Program-made: the position numbers and the translations under genes
Assembly (NCBI GenBank): GCA_021741355.1
Contig: JAIOXZ010000016.1
Coordinates: 22,699-86,698, forward strand
DNA length: 64,000 nucleotides
Direction: 5' to 3'
Source of the DNA: Caulobacter sp.
Lineage (GTDB): Bacteria > Pseudomonadota > Alphaproteobacteria > Caulobacterales > Caulobacteraceae
In this document: positions 7,963-17,574 of the stretch, in pieces
How positions within the stretch are numbered: the stretch's first letter is position 1
How the letters are laid out: each line of letters opens with the position of its first letter
Notes under the pieces: generated by a model
Told to the model about the DNA's origin: nothing
Databases searched by the model: none
Seen by the model: the letters and a program-made list of their open reading frames with translations, nothing else

Positions 7963-8571
7963 CTAGGTCAGGTCCGCGACGTCGAGATCGGTCCGGGCGC
8001 CGGCCAGTTCGGCGCCCATCGCCAGCACGGCAGGCACGAGCGCCTCGACCGTATCCACCGACCGCCAGGAGTTGGCGAATTCCGGCGGCGACAGCTTCTC
8101 GCGGATCGTGTGGAGGAGCAGCTCGAACAGCGGGTCCCAGAAACCGCGCGGATTGTAGAACACCACCGGACAGGCGTGCAGGCCCAGCCGCTGCCAGGAC
8201 AGCAGCTCGACGACTTCTTCCAGCGTGCCGATGCCGCCGGGCAGCACGACGAAGGCGTCGGACCGGTCGAACATCATCATCTTGCGTTCGTGCATCGAGG
8301 TCACGACGATGGTCTCGACATCATCGAACGGCTGCTCCCGGCCCTGCAGGAAGTCGGGAATGATGCCCAGGACCTGGCCGCCGGCGTCATGGGCGCCGCG
8401 CGCGCTGGCGCCCATCAGCCCGACCCCGCCGCCGCCATAGACGAACGTCAGGCCCGCCTTGGCGATTTCCGCGCCGACGGCGTAGGCCGACGACAGGAAC
8501 GCCGGGTCCGCATCGTTCGACGAACCGCAATAGACACAGATGGACTCCACGCGGACGGACGGGCTGGGCAT
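7963..8571 (-). CDS. LOG family protein (nucleoside 5'-monophosphate phosphoribohydrolase-like)
   Basis: A 202-residue Rossmann-fold protein of the LOG/TIGR00730 family, once misnamed lysine decarboxylases. Hallmarks are YGGGGVGLMGASARGAHDAGG and the catalytic PGGIGTLEEVVE, with Arg and Glu positioned for cleavage of N6-substituted AMP, releasing a free base and ribose 5-phosphate. The N-terminus SICVYCGSS is typical. The ATG at 8571 touches its GGAG ribosome site, so a GTG at 8550 is a possible alternative start. A terminator-like hairpin lies in the 5' leader at 8593-8617. The gene is convergent with gltX. Confidence 0.9.
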   Translation of the reverse strand: MPSPSVRVESICVYCGSSNDADPAFLSSAYAVGAEIAKAGLTFVYGGGGVGLMGASARGAHDAGGQVLGIIPDFLQGREQPFDDVETIVVTSMHERKMMMFDRSDAFVVLPGGIGTLEEVVELLSWQRLGLHACPVVFYNPRGFWDPLFELLLHTIREKLSPPEFANSWRSVDTVEALVPAVLAMGAELAGARTDLDVADLT

Positions 8572-8592
8572 CTCCTGAGGGCTCCGGGGATG

Positions 8593-8617
8593 AAAAAGGC
8601 GCGCTCGCGAGCGCGCC
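8593..8617 (-). terminator. Rho-independent terminator-like hairpin, no obvious upstream gene
   Basis: A perfect 20-base palindrome (8598-8617, centre CTCGCGAG) is followed on the minus strand by five T residues (8597-8593). It sits 22 bases before the LOG gene start, in a divergent gap where no minus-strand gene lies upstream. It may be a leader attenuator or the end of a small RNA. Confidence 0.6.
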
Positions 8618-8668
8618 GTGGGACTATGATCAGCATGATCGGTTTTTGGGGGCAGGGTTGCAAGAGTC

Positions 8669-9463
8669 GTGTCTGTTCGGTTGAGCGTATTGGCGGCTCT
8701 GCTCCCGCTCCTGACCGTAGCCGCCTGTGACGACGGCGGGCGGCCGGCCTGGAAGGCGGAGACGGCGAAGACCGATGTGGTCGCCGGCTATGTGAAGCCG
8801 CCGAGCGTGCTGGCGGCGCGGTCCGGGCGGGGCGGCACGGCGCTGGCGGGCCTCGCGACGCCCGGCGCGCGCGTGCTGCTTGTTGCGCCCGATGGCGGCC
8901 AGACGGAAGCGCGCGCTGACGACAAGGGCGCCTGGATGATCATGGCGCCGCCGACGGCGACCCTGCGGCTCTATGGCCTGGCGATGACGGTCGGCGAGCG
9001 GTCCGTACAGGCCGAGGGATTTCTGGCCCTGACGCCCGACGGACGGCTGGCGCAGCTGCGGCCCGGCGCGGGTGCGCTGGTCCTGTCTCCGGCGTCGCGA
9101 CGCCCCCGCATTCTCGCCCTGGATTTCGATCGCGACGGCGCGGCGATGGTGTCGGGGGTTGGCACCATCAGCGCGGAGGTCGGCCTGCGGCTCGACCGCA
9201 CCGCCGCGGGCGGTTCGATGATCGACCGCCAGGGCCGGTTCAGTTTCGCCCTCAGCCGGCCGATGAGCCAGGCCGCGCATGACCTGGAAATCTCCGGCGA
9301 AGGCGGTGAGGACACGGTCACCGTAACCACGTCGCAGCCGACCGATCCCGGCGACCTTTACCGCGCCTCGCGGTTGGCCGGCGCCTGGCGGATTGACTGG
9401 CGCACGCCGGGCGGCGGCGTGCAGTCGACGCTGCTGTTCGATCCCGTAACGGCGGCGCGCTGA
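8669..9463 (+). CDS. Putative lipoprotein, function unknown
   Basis: A 264-residue protein starting at a GTG, with a lipoprotein signal MSVRLSVLAALLPLLTVAAC that would be lipidated at Cys20. The rest is predicted beta-rich and looks like repeated carboxypeptidase-regulatory-type folds: GLATPGARVLLVAPDGG followed by a turn and KGAWMIMAPP. It is probably periplasmic and membrane-anchored. The stop overlaps the start of the Atm1-type transporter gene as TGATG, so the two are translationally coupled and may work together. I do not recognise the family. Confidence 0.75.
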   Translation: MSVRLSVLAALLPLLTVAACDDGGRPAWKAETAKTDVVAGYVKPPSVLAARSGRGGTALAGLATPGARVLLVAPDGGQTEARADDKGAWMIMAPPTATLRLYGLAMTVGERSVQAEGFLALTPDGRLAQLRPGAGALVLSPASRRPRILALDFDRDGAAMVSGVGTISAEVGLRLDRTAAGGSMIDRQGRFSFALSRPMSQAAHDLEISGEGGEDTVTVTTSQPTDPGDLYRASRLAGAWRIDWRTPGGGVQSTLLFDPVTAAR

Positions 9464-11316
9464 TGCGCGGCCAGGCAGCCCGCGCTCGTCGCGGCGAACC
9501 CTCCGGCGTCCCGACCGAGCCGCCCCAGCCGCCACGCGCCCGGCCGCTGACGGCGTTGAAGGACCTCGCCGGCCTGGTGCTGCGGTCGAAGGCGCCCGGC
9601 CTGGCCTGGCGGCTCACCACGGCGCTGGTCCTGACCCTGGCCGGCAAGGTGCTGGGGGTGACCGCCCCGCTGCTGCTCGGCGCGGCCGTCAACCGGCTGG
9701 CGGCCGGCCAGAGCGCCGGGGTGCAGGTCGGTGCGGCCTTCGCCGGCATGGCCCTGGGCTGGGCCCTGATCCGCTTCCTGTCCGCCGCCGCGCCCCAGGC
9801 CCGCGACGCCATCGTCACGCCCGTCGCCCAGGCCGCCCAGGCCAAGGCGGCGTCGGAGACCTTCGCCCACGCCCTGTCGCTGTCGATGGACTTCCATCAG
9901 ACCAAGCGGACCGGATCGCTCTCGCGGGTCATCGACCGTGGCGCGCGCTCGATGGACTTCCTGCTTCGGGCGCTGGTGTTCAACCTCGGCCCGACGGTCA
10001 TCGAACTGTTCATCGCCGCCGGGGTGCTGGCCGTGACCTATGACTGGCGGTTCGCGGCCGTCGCGGTGGCCACGGTGGCGGTCTATGTCGTGCTGACCTT
10101 CTCGTTCTCGGACTGGCGGATCGCCCACCGACGCGCGCTCAACGAGGCCGACCAGGAGGCGGCCGGCCGGGCGGTCGACGCGCTGATGAACTACGAGACG
10201 GTCAAGACCTTCGGCGCCGAGGGCCGCGCCGTGGCGACCTACGAGGTCGCCCTGCGGCAGTACAGCGCCGCCCAGATCCTGGCGACCAACTCCCTGACCC
10301 TGATGAACACCGCCCAGACCGGGATCATGAGCCTTGGCCTCGGCCTGATGGCGGTTATGGCCGGCTACGAGGCGTCCGCCGGCCGGATGGGGCCGGGCGA
10401 CGTCACCGCCGCCGTCCTGATCATGATCAACCTCTATGGGCCGCTGAACATCCTTGGCTTCGCCTACCGCGAAATCCGCCAGTCGTTCATCGACATGGAG
10501 GCGATGCTGGACCTTCGCCGGCAGGCGCCGGATGTCGCCGAGGCGCCGGACGCCCGCGATCTGCCACCGGCCCCGGCGGGGCAGGGCGGGGAGGTGGTGT
10601 TCGAAGCCGTCTCCTTCCGTCACGGCGCGCGGTCCGAGGGCATCTCCGACGTCGGCTTCCGCGCAGCGCCGGGAACCACCGTGGCGCTGGTCGGTCCCTC
10701 CGGGGCGGGCAAGACCACGCTGGTGCGGCTGGCCCTGCGCCTGATCGACCCGCAGTCGGGGCGGATTCTGATCGACGGCGTCGACCTGCGCGACCTGCGG
10801 ATGGCCAGCCTGCGCCGGGCCGTGGCGCTGGTGCCCCAGGACGTGGCGCTGTTCAACGATACGCTGGAGGTCAACATCGCCTTCGGGCGCCCTGACGCCT
10901 CACCGCAGGAGGTGGCGGCCGCGGCGGAGGCGGCCGAGCTGTCGTCCTTCATCGAAGGCCTGCCCGAGGGCATGGCGATCCGGGTCGGCGAGCGGGGGCT
11001 GAAGCTGTCCGGCGGCGAACGCCAGCGGGTCGGCCTCGCCCGCGCCTTGCTGGCTGATCCGCGCGTGCTGATCCTCGACGAAGCCACCAGCGCGCTGGAC
11101 TCCCGCACCGAGGCGGCGATCCAGGAGACCCTGCGCAAGGCGCGGCAGGGCCGCACGACCCTGGTCGTGGCCCACCGCCTGTCGACGATCGCCGACGCCG
11201 ACGAGATCCTCGTCCTCAAGCGGGGCCGGGTCGTCGAGCGCGGCGCGCATGACGACCTTCTGGCGGCGGGCGGCGAGTACGCCACCCTGTGGAAGCGCCA
11301 GACGCGCGGGAAGTAA
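9463..11316 (+). CDS. Atm1-type ABC exporter (fused permease and ATPase)
   Basis: A 617-residue half-transporter: six membrane helices (about residues 35-330) then a nucleotide-binding domain. Walker A is GPSGAGKTT, the signature LSGGERQRVGLARALL and Walker B VLILDEATSALD with the H-loop VVAHRLSTIADAD. The NYETVKTFGAEGRA segment after helix four is characteristic of the Atm1/HMT1 group, which exports glutathione-linked sulfur or metal compounds. It should act as an inner-membrane homodimer. It is coupled to the preceding lipoprotein gene and convergent with the RND permease gene, 11 bases away. Substrate is inferred from family only. Confidence 0.92.
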   Translation: MRGQAARARRGEPSGVPTEPPQPPRARPLTALKDLAGLVLRSKAPGLAWRLTTALVLTLAGKVLGVTAPLLLGAAVNRLAAGQSAGVQVGAAFAGMALGWALIRFLSAAAPQARDAIVTPVAQAAQAKAASETFAHALSLSMDFHQTKRTGSLSRVIDRGARSMDFLLRALVFNLGPTVIELFIAAGVLAVTYDWRFAAVAVATVAVYVVLTFSFSDWRIAHRRALNEADQEAAGRAVDALMNYETVKTFGAEGRAVATYEVALRQYSAAQILATNSLTLMNTAQTGIMSLGLGLMAVMAGYEASAGRMGPGDVTAAVLIMINLYGPLNILGFAYREIRQSFIDMEAMLDLRRQAPDVAEAPDARDLPPAPAGQGGEVVFEAVSFRHGARSEGISDVGFRAAPGTTVALVGPSGAGKTTLVRLALRLIDPQSGRILIDGVDLRDLRMASLRRAVALVPQDVALFNDTLEVNIAFGRPDASPQEVAAAAEAAELSSFIEGLPEGMAIRVGERGLKLSGGERQRVGLARALLADPRVLILDEATSALDSRTEAAIQETLRKARQGRTTLVVAHRLSTIADADEILVLKRGRVVERGAHDDLLAAGGEYATLWKRQTRGK

Positions 11317-11327
11317 GCCCGGGCGGC

Positions 11328-14300
11328 CTACGCCTGCGGCGGCGGCGCTGTCCTGACGGCGTCGCCGTGGCGGCGGCGGTCGCTCCAGCGCTGGCGGTAG
11401 CGCACCATCCGGTAGATGTTGCCGAAGCGTCGGGCCAGGGTGCCCGGCGCGGCCAGCGCGGCCGGCGTCAGGAACAGGGTCAGCAGGGTCGAGAAGCTGA
11501 GACCCCAGACAACGGCGCCCGACAGCTGGACCCACCATTCCGAGCCCGGCGCCTTGTACTCCATGTGCGCCCCGCGGAAGTTCGGGTGCAGCTGGAACAT
11601 CAGCGGCAGCAGGCCGATGACCGTCACCACCGTCGTCAGCATGACCGGCCGGAAGCGCTGGACGGCGGCGCGCATGGCCGCTTCGTCGGCCGCATAGCCC
11701 TGTCGGCGCAGCTGGTAGAACGTGTCCACCAGCACGATGTTGTGGCCGACGATGACCCCGGCGAGGGCGACGATCCCGGTCCCGAGCATCAGCACCGAGA
11801 TGTACTCGAACGTCCCGAACAGGTTCACCACGACACCCAGCAGCACGCCCATCGTCGACAGGACCACCGCCGAGAGGGTGACGAAGATCCCGTAGAAGCT
11901 GTTGAACTGCCACAGCAGGATGATGCCCATCATGAACAGGGCGGCGGCCATGGCGGTGGCGAAGAACACCGCCGCCTCCGCGCCTTCCTCGTCGGCGCCG
12001 GTGAATTTCCAGCGAACCGAGGGGTCGAGCGGGGCCTTTTCGAGCCAGGCGCGCATTTCGGTGATCTTGAGGTTGGCGGCGACGCCGGGCGCGGCATTGG
12101 CCTGGATGATCACCAGACGCTGGCCGTCGCGACGCTGGATCGAGGTCACCTGCTGGGCCGGCGTCTGCTTGATCAGATAGCTGGCCGGGACCGCGCCCAT
12201 CGGCGTGCTGATCTTCAGGTTCTGGAAGGCCGCCAGGTTGCGGCTCTCCGGCGTGAAGCGGACGCGGATGTCGAGCTCGTCCTCGGCGTCGTCAGGCCGG
12301 AAGCGGCCGACCAGCACGCCGTCGGTGACGAACTGGATCGCCTGGCCGACGCTGAGCACATCGACGCCGTAGCGGCCGGCGGCCTCGCGATCGACGCTGA
12401 CGTTCCATTCAATGCCGGGCGAGGCGCGGTTGTCGTCCAGTTCGATCAGCTGGCGGTCGCTGGTCATCCGCGTCTTGACCATGTCGGCGGCCTTGTTCAG
12501 CGCTTCGGGGTTGGGGCCGCGCAGTTCGACCTGCACGTCCTTGCCCTGGGGCGGACCGTTCTGCGGCGGACGGATTTCGACCAGCACGCCGGGCACGTCG
12601 GCGATGCGCTTGCGGATCTCGGCCTCGATGTCGGCCCCGCGCAGGCCCAGCTCCTTGCGGCCCTCGAAGTCGAGGAAGTCGACCGAGATGCGGCCGATCG
12701 CGTCGTTGGGCGGCGCGCCGAAGCCGCCGCCGCCGCTGAAGCGGCCTGAGCTGACGTAGACGCTGTCGATGCCCTTGACGCCCTGGAGCCGCTGTTCGAC
12801 GCGGCGGACCAGCTGGTCGGCGGCCGGCGCGGCGAGGTTGCCGCGCGCCTTGACCCAGATGCTGACGTACTCGGGATCCTCGTCGAGGAAGAACTCCGTA
12901 CGGTGCTCCTTGGCGCCAAAGGCGAACATGATGCCGAAGACGATCGCGAGCGCCGCGATGGTCACGCGGAAGGGGTGGTGGCCCGCGGCCCATAGGGTGC
13001 GCGCGTACCAGCCCATGAAGCCCTTCATCTCGCGCGGATCACCCCGCTCGGACTTCTCGATCTCGGCCAGATGCTCCTCGTCGATCCCCGCCTTGCGACC
13101 AAAGATCGAGCCCAGCGCGGGCGTGAAGATCAGGGCCACGAAGATCGAGGCGCTGAGCACCATCATCAGGGTGATCGGCAGGAAGCTCATGAACTTCCCG
13201 GGGATCGAGTTCCAGAACAGGAACGGGATGAAGGCGCAGAGCGTCGTCAGGGTGCCGTTGACCACCGGCCAGAACATCCGCTTGCCGGCGGCGGCGAACG
13301 CCTTCTCCCGGTCCATGCCCTCGGCCATTTTCCGGTCGGCGTACTCGACGACCACGATGCCCCCGTCCACGAGGATGCCGACGGCCAGCACCAGGCCGAA
13401 CATGACCATCTGGTTCAGCGTCAGCCCGAAGGCCTTGAGCAGAAGGAAGCCGATCATGAAGCAGATCGGGATCGACATGCCGACCATCAGGCCCTGGCGA
13501 ACGCCGAGGCTGGCGACGATGATGATCATCACCAGAATGGTCGCGATGATCAGACCGCTTTCCAGAATGGTCAGGCTGCGCTCGATGAACTCGCTTTCGT
13601 CGAAGGTGTAGTCGACCTCGATCGTGTTCATCCCGGCGGCCTTCCAGCGCGCCTGCTCCTCGGCGGTGATCCGGCGCACGTCCTTCACCGAGTCGAGGAT
13701 GTTAGCGCCCGAGCGCTTGACCACGTCGATCGAGAAGGCCGGCTGGCCGTTGAAGCGCGAGATCCGGCCCGGCTCCTTGAAGGTGCGGCGCACCTCGCCG
13801 ATGTCGCCGATGGTGATCAGGCGGTCGCCGTTGCGCTTGATCGGCAGCGCGAGGATGTCGGCGGGGTTCTCGACCACGCCGGGAACCTTGACCGCGAACT
13901 TGCCCTGGTCGGTCTGCAGATAGCCGGCCGGGACCAGCTGGTTGTTCCGCGCGATGACCTGCGCCAGCTCGGGGGCGGTGACGTTGGCCGCCTCCATCCG
14001 CGCCGGATCGATGGTCACTTCCATGAACTCTTCGCGCCCGCCGCTCAGCTCGGTGCGCAGCACGCCGGGCAGGGCCTCGTAGCGGTCCTGCAGCTCGCGG
14101 GCGGTCTGGTAGAGGGTGCGCTCGGGCGCCGGGCCGAACAGCATGATCCCGATGAAGGGATCGTCGCTGACGTTGGCCTCCTGGATGAAGGGCTCCTCGG
14201 CGTCGGGCGGGAAGCGGCCGCGAGCCATGTCCACCTTGGCGCGGACGTCCTGCAAGACCTTGTCTTTGTTGAAACTTACCTCGAATTCGAGATAGATCAT

Positions 14301-14615
14301 CGCCGCGTTCTGCATCGCGACGCCGTTCATTTCCTTCAGGCCCTCAAGGGACTGAAGCTCGCGCTCCAGCGGGCGCACGAGCAGGCGCTCGGAGTCCTCG
14401 GGCGAGACGCCGGGGTAGGGCACCTGGATCATCACGAATGGCACGGTGATGTCCGGCTCGGATTCGCGCGGCAGGTTCAGATAGGTGATCAGGCCGAAGA
14501 AGGTCGCGATGGCGGCGATGCCGAGCACGACCTTGCGGCGCAGGATCGCGCCGTCGATCAGGCCATCCATCAGTCCCCGCTTGGGGGCCGGACCATCGTG
14601 CTGGGCGTCGCTCAT
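11328..14615 (-). CDS. RND efflux permease
   Basis: A 1095-residue RND transporter of the HAE1/AcrB type with 12 membrane helices and two large periplasmic loops. An early PRESEPDITVPFVMIQVPYPG segment matches the porter entrance found in this family. In helix four the usual VDDAIVVVEN appears as VDGGIVVVEY, so one of the two proton-relay Asp residues is Gly. The C-terminal half has VGHNIVLVDTFYQLRRQGY. Upstream on the same strand, 28 bases away, is its adaptor gene. No outer-membrane channel gene is adjacent; the TolC-type protein at 27078 could serve. Substrate unknown. Confidence 0.93.
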   Translation of the reverse strand: MSDAQHDGPAPKRGLMDGLIDGAILRRKVVLGIAAIATFFGLITYLNLPRESEPDITVPFVMIQVPYPGVSPEDSERLLVRPLERELQSLEGLKEMNGVAMQNAAMIYLEFEVSFNKDKVLQDVRAKVDMARGRFPPDAEEPFIQEANVSDDPFIGIMLFGPAPERTLYQTARELQDRYEALPGVLRTELSGGREEFMEVTIDPARMEAANVTAPELAQVIARNNQLVPAGYLQTDQGKFAVKVPGVVENPADILALPIKRNGDRLITIGDIGEVRRTFKEPGRISRFNGQPAFSIDVVKRSGANILDSVKDVRRITAEEQARWKAAGMNTIEVDYTFDESEFIERSLTILESGLIIATILVMIIIVASLGVRQGLMVGMSIPICFMIGFLLLKAFGLTLNQMVMFGLVLAVGILVDGGIVVVEYADRKMAEGMDREKAFAAAGKRMFWPVVNGTLTTLCAFIPFLFWNSIPGKFMSFLPITLMMVLSASIFVALIFTPALGSIFGRKAGIDEEHLAEIEKSERGDPREMKGFMGWYARTLWAAGHHPFRVTIAALAIVFGIMFAFGAKEHRTEFFLDEDPEYVSIWVKARGNLAAPAADQLVRRVEQRLQGVKGIDSVYVSSGRFSGGGGFGAPPNDAIGRISVDFLDFEGRKELGLRGADIEAEIRKRIADVPGVLVEIRPPQNGPPQGKDVQVELRGPNPEALNKAADMVKTRMTSDRQLIELDDNRASPGIEWNVSVDREAAGRYGVDVLSVGQAIQFVTDGVLVGRFRPDDAEDELDIRVRFTPESRNLAAFQNLKISTPMGAVPASYLIKQTPAQQVTSIQRRDGQRLVIIQANAAPGVAANLKITEMRAWLEKAPLDPSVRWKFTGADEEGAEAAVFFATAMAAALFMMGIILLWQFNSFYGIFVTLSAVVLSTMGVLLGVVVNLFGTFEYISVLMLGTGIVALAGVIVGHNIVLVDTFYQLRRQGYAADEAAMRAAVQRFRPVMLTTVVTVIGLLPLMFQLHPNFRGAHMEYKAPGSEWWVQLSGAVVWGLSFSTLLTLFLTPAALAAPGTLARRFGNIYRMVRYRQRWSDRRRHGDAVRTAPPPQA

Positions 14616-14643
14616 CTGTTCGCTTCCCCTGGATACGCTCCGG

Positions 14644-15720
14644 CTACCTGGCCGGGACGCGAACCTTCTGGCCTTCGGACACGTAGGACTGGCCGGCGGT
14701 GATCACCCGCGCGTCGCCGCGCAGGCCGGTCACCCAGACGCCTTCGGGGGTTTCTTCGAGCACCGTCACCGCGACGAAGGCGACGCGGTCGCCGTCGATG
14801 AGGTAGCGGATGCCCTGCCGGCCGGCGGAGTCGAGCACCAGCGCGGTCGTCGGCACCAGGTGGGCCGGGCCCGCGCCGGTGGTGATCTGGACCTCGGCGG
14901 ACAGACCCGACCGCGACCGGCCGCCGGCGTTGGCCGCCTCGATCTCGATGCGGTAGGTGCGGGTGGCCGGATCGGCGTCTCGCGCGACCAGACGCACCCG
15001 GCCGGACAGGATCTCGCCGGACACCAGGGTGGCGGTGGCGACCGCGCCGACGCGGATGCCGCTGACGTCACGCTCGGCGACGTCGGTGACGATCACCAGC
15101 GGATCCAGCTGGATCATGGTGCCGCAGGCGCCGCCCGGCGCGAGATAGGTGCCGACCTCGGCCTCGCGGCGGTCGAACACGCCGCTGAACGGCGCGCGGA
15201 TGTTGACCTGGTCGAGCAGCACCTGCGCCTGGCGGACCTGGGCGGTGGCGCCGTCGAGGTTGGCCTGGGCCTGCAACACCTGGGTCTGCGAGCGATAGCC
15301 CTGGGCGGCCAGCCGGTCGGAGGCCTCCTTCTCGAGCTGCCGCGTGCGGAGCAGGGCGCGGGCCTGGTCGAGGCTGGCCTGGCGAGCGTCGGTGGAAATA
15401 CGGCACAGCACGGTGCCGCGAGCGACGAACGAGCCCTCGCGCGCCGGCGTGGCGGCCACGGGGCCAGCCGTTTCGGCGCGGACGATGACGGTCTTGTTGG
15501 CCTCGGTGCGGCCACGGACGCTGACGACATAGGCGCGCTGGGCCTCGGGGATCGTCGCCACCTGCACAAGCGGCGCGGCAGGTCCCTTGGGCGCAGCCGC
15601 CTCAGCGGCGGCCTTCTTGTCGTCCTTGCCGAACATCCCGACGATGCCGCCGACGATGAAGAACAGGGCGACAGCCGCCGCGATTCCGCCGGCAACCAGG
15701 TAAGACTGTTTGATCTTCAT
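14644..15720 (-). CDS. RND periplasmic adaptor subunit (membrane fusion protein)
   Basis: A 358-residue adaptor joining the RND permease to an outer-membrane channel. It begins with a membrane anchor (MKIKQSYLVAGGIAAAVALF), then a lipoyl-like domain, a helical hairpin rich in Gln/Ala/Arg (ARALLRTRQLEKEASDRLAA), the second lipoyl half with VNIRAPFSGVFDRREAEVG, and beta-barrel and proximal domains. The APFSG motif is typical of the family. It is the first gene of a two-gene unit and is divergent from kynU. No local regulator gene is seen. Confidence 0.92.
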   Translation of the reverse strand: MKIKQSYLVAGGIAAAVALFFIVGGIVGMFGKDDKKAAAEAAAPKGPAAPLVQVATIPEAQRAYVVSVRGRTEANKTVIVRAETAGPVAATPAREGSFVARGTVLCRISTDARQASLDQARALLRTRQLEKEASDRLAAQGYRSQTQVLQAQANLDGATAQVRQAQVLLDQVNIRAPFSGVFDRREAEVGTYLAPGGACGTMIQLDPLVIVTDVAERDVSGIRVGAVATATLVSGEILSGRVRLVARDADPATRTYRIEIEAANAGGRSRSGLSAEVQITTGAGPAHLVPTTALVLDSAGRQGIRYLIDGDRVAFVAVTVLEETPEGVWVTGLRGDARVITAGQSYVSEGQKVRVPAR

Positions 15721-15901
15721 CTACGACCCCGGAGCGCAACCCGTGGTCGGGCGCGCCCAGGCGCGTCCGTAAACCCACCCCCGGGAGCCTATCTGAACAC
15801 TGTCCATATGCTGACTTTGCGAGTGGCCCGCAAATGAAATTCCGGAAATGTTCCGTTTTTGTAGGCTGGTTTCCCTGCCTGCCGCGCCCGATAAGGCAGG
15901 G

Positions 15902-17122
15902 ATGACCGCCGGCCCCGACCCGCACCGTCTTGACGCCCAGGATCCGCTGGCGCCGTTTCGCGATGCGTTCCTGCGGGAGGAGGGGCTGATCTACCTCTGC
16001 GGCAACTCTCTGGGACCGCTGCCGCTCGCCACGCGGGAGCGTATGACGCAGGTCGTCGCGCGGGAATGGGGGACGGGCCTGGTGCGCGGCTGGAACAGCC
16101 ACGACTGGATCGGCGCCGCCCGCCGGGTCGGCGACCAGTTGTCGGCGCTTGTCGGCGCGAACCCCGGCGAGGTGATCGTCGCCGACTCCACCTCGGCCAA
16201 TCTCTACAAGCTGGCCGTGGCGGCCATGCAGGCCCGGCCGGGCCGCTCGGTGATTCTCAGCGAACCCGGCGACTTCCCGACCGACCTCTACATGCTCGAA
16301 GGCGTGATCCGGACGCTCGGCGGCGGCCGTCGTCTGGAGCTGCGTGAGGCCGCCGACATCGAGGCCGCCCTGACCGCCGACGTCGGCGTGCTGGTCCTGT
16401 GTCACGTCCACTACAAGACCGCCGCGGTCCGCGACATGGCTCGCCTGACCCGGGCAGCCCACGCCGTCGGCGCGCTGGTGATCTGGGATCTCAGCCACAG
16501 CGCCGGCATCATCGATGTCGACCTGAACGGCTGTGGCGCGGACCTGGCGGTCGGCTGCGGCTACAAGTACCTGAACGGCGGACCCGGCGCTCCGGCCTTC
16601 CTGTTCGTCGCGGCGCGACACCAGGCGGCGCTGGTCTCGCCCCTGTCCGGCTGGATGGGCCATGCCGCGCCGTTCGCCTTCGTCGACGACTACCAGCCGG
16701 CGCCGGGAATCGAACGCTTCGCCTGCGGCACCCCGCCGATCCTCAGTCTTTCAGCGCTCGAAGGCGGCGTCGCCCTGTCGGTCCAGGCCGGCGCGGCGGC
16801 CATCGCGGCCAAGACCCGCGCGCTGGGCGACCTGTTCATCGCCCGCGTGGGCGACGCGCTTGAGCTGATCAGCCCGGCCGACGGTGCGGCGCGCGGCGGC
16901 CATGTCGCCTTCCGCCACCCGGAGGCCTACGCCATCGTCCAGGCCCTGATGGCGCGCGGCGTCGTCGGGGATTTCCGCGCGCCCGACGTCATGCGCCTTG
17001 GCCTCTCGCCCCTGCCGCTGTCGTTCGCCGAGGTTGCCCGCGCGGCCGATCTGCTGGTGGAAGTCCTCGCCACGCGCGCCTATGACGACCCGGCGTTCAA
17101 GGTCCGCGCGACCGTCACCTGA
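15902..17122 (+). CDS. kynU: Kynureninase
   Basis: A 406-residue PLP-dependent fold-type I enzyme that cleaves kynurenine or 3-hydroxykynurenine to (3-hydroxy)anthranilate and alanine. Visible features are [11 protein letters not shown] at the N-terminus, [15 protein letters not shown] for phosphate binding, the [11 protein letters not shown] strand with the PLP-ring Asp, and [16 protein letters not shown] with the Schiff-base Lys. The ATG at 15902 is preferred: AAGGCAGGG lies just upstream and the extra 18 codons before it have a poor ribosome site. A VOC gene and an SDR gene follow closely on the same strand. No tryptophan dioxygenase or formamidase gene is in view. Confidence 0.95.
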   Translation: MTAGPDPHRLDAQDPLAPFRDAFLREEGLIYLCGNSLGPLPLATRERMTQVVAREWGTGLVRGWNSHDWIGAARRVGDQLSALVGANPGEVIVADSTSANLYKLAVAAMQARPGRSVILSEPGDFPTDLYMLEGVIRTLGGGRRLELREAADIEAALTADVGVLVLCHVHYKTAAVRDMARLTRAAHAVGALVIWDLSHSAGIIDVDLNGCGADLAVGCGYKYLNGGPGAPAFLFVAARHQAALVSPLSGWMGHAAPFAFVDDYQPAPGIERFACGTPPILSLSALEGGVALSVQAGAAAIAAKTRALGDLFIARVGDALELISPADGAARGGHVAFRHPEAYAIVQALMARGVVGDFRAPDVMRLGLSPLPLSFAEVARAADLLVEVLATRAYDDPAFKVRATVT

Positions 17123-17133
17123 GGAGTCCGCTC

Positions 17134-17574
17134 ATGCACTATCTGCACACCATGGTCCGGGTGAAGGACCTCGACGCGTCGCTGGACTTCTATGTGAACA
17201 AGCTCGGCCTCGCCCAGGTCTCGCGCGTCGATGTCGAGGCGGGGCGGTTCAGCCTGGTGTTCCTCGCCGCGCCGGACGATGTCGAGGCGGCCCGCGAGAA
17301 GCGCGCGCCGACGATCGAGCTGACCTGGAACTGGGACACCGAGGACTATCAGGGCGGCCGCAATTTCGGCCACCTGGCCTACGCGGTCGACGACATCTAC
17401 GCGACCTGCCAGCGCCTGCTGGACGGCGGGGTGACGATCAACCGGCCGCCGCGCGACGGTCACATGGCCTTCATCCGCTCGCCGGACAACATCTCCATCG
17501 AACTGCTGCAGAAGGGGCCGAACCTGCCGCCGGCCGAGCCCTGGGCCTCTATGCCGAACACGGGCGTCTGGTGA
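17134..17574 (+). CDS. VOC-family protein (glyoxalase I-like)
   Basis: A 146-residue vicinal oxygen chelate protein made of two beta-alpha-beta-beta-beta modules. Metal-ligand positions appear in place: [17 protein letters not shown] at the start, an IELTWNW strand, [16 protein letters not shown] and a final SIELLQ. It resembles lactoylglutathione lyase closely, but ring-cleavage dioxygenases share the fold. It begins 11 bases after kynU and its stop overlaps the SDR start as TGATG. Operon position suggests either methylglyoxal removal or a role in processing an aromatic intermediate. Confidence 0.88.
   Translation: MHYLHTMVRVKDLDASLDFYVNKLGLAQVSRVDVEAGRFSLVFLAAPDDVEAAREKRAPTIELTWNWDTEDYQGGRNFGHLAYAVDDIYATCQRLLDGGVTINRPPRDGHMAFIRSPDNISIELLQKGPNLPPAEPWASMPNTGVW

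Noticed and set aside
11289..12749. A long plus-strand open frame inside the RND permease gene
   Set aside because: It lies fully antisense to a well-conserved transporter gene; such frames are a by-product of high GC content.
15841..15860. CGGAA-ATG-TTCCG palindrome followed by T5 before kynU
   Set aside because: Only five base pairs; too weak to call a terminator or operator without conservation data.
16998..17573. N-terminal extension of the SDR gene
   Set aside because: It overlaps kynU and the VOC gene in another frame; the ATG at 17574 gives a normal SDR start.
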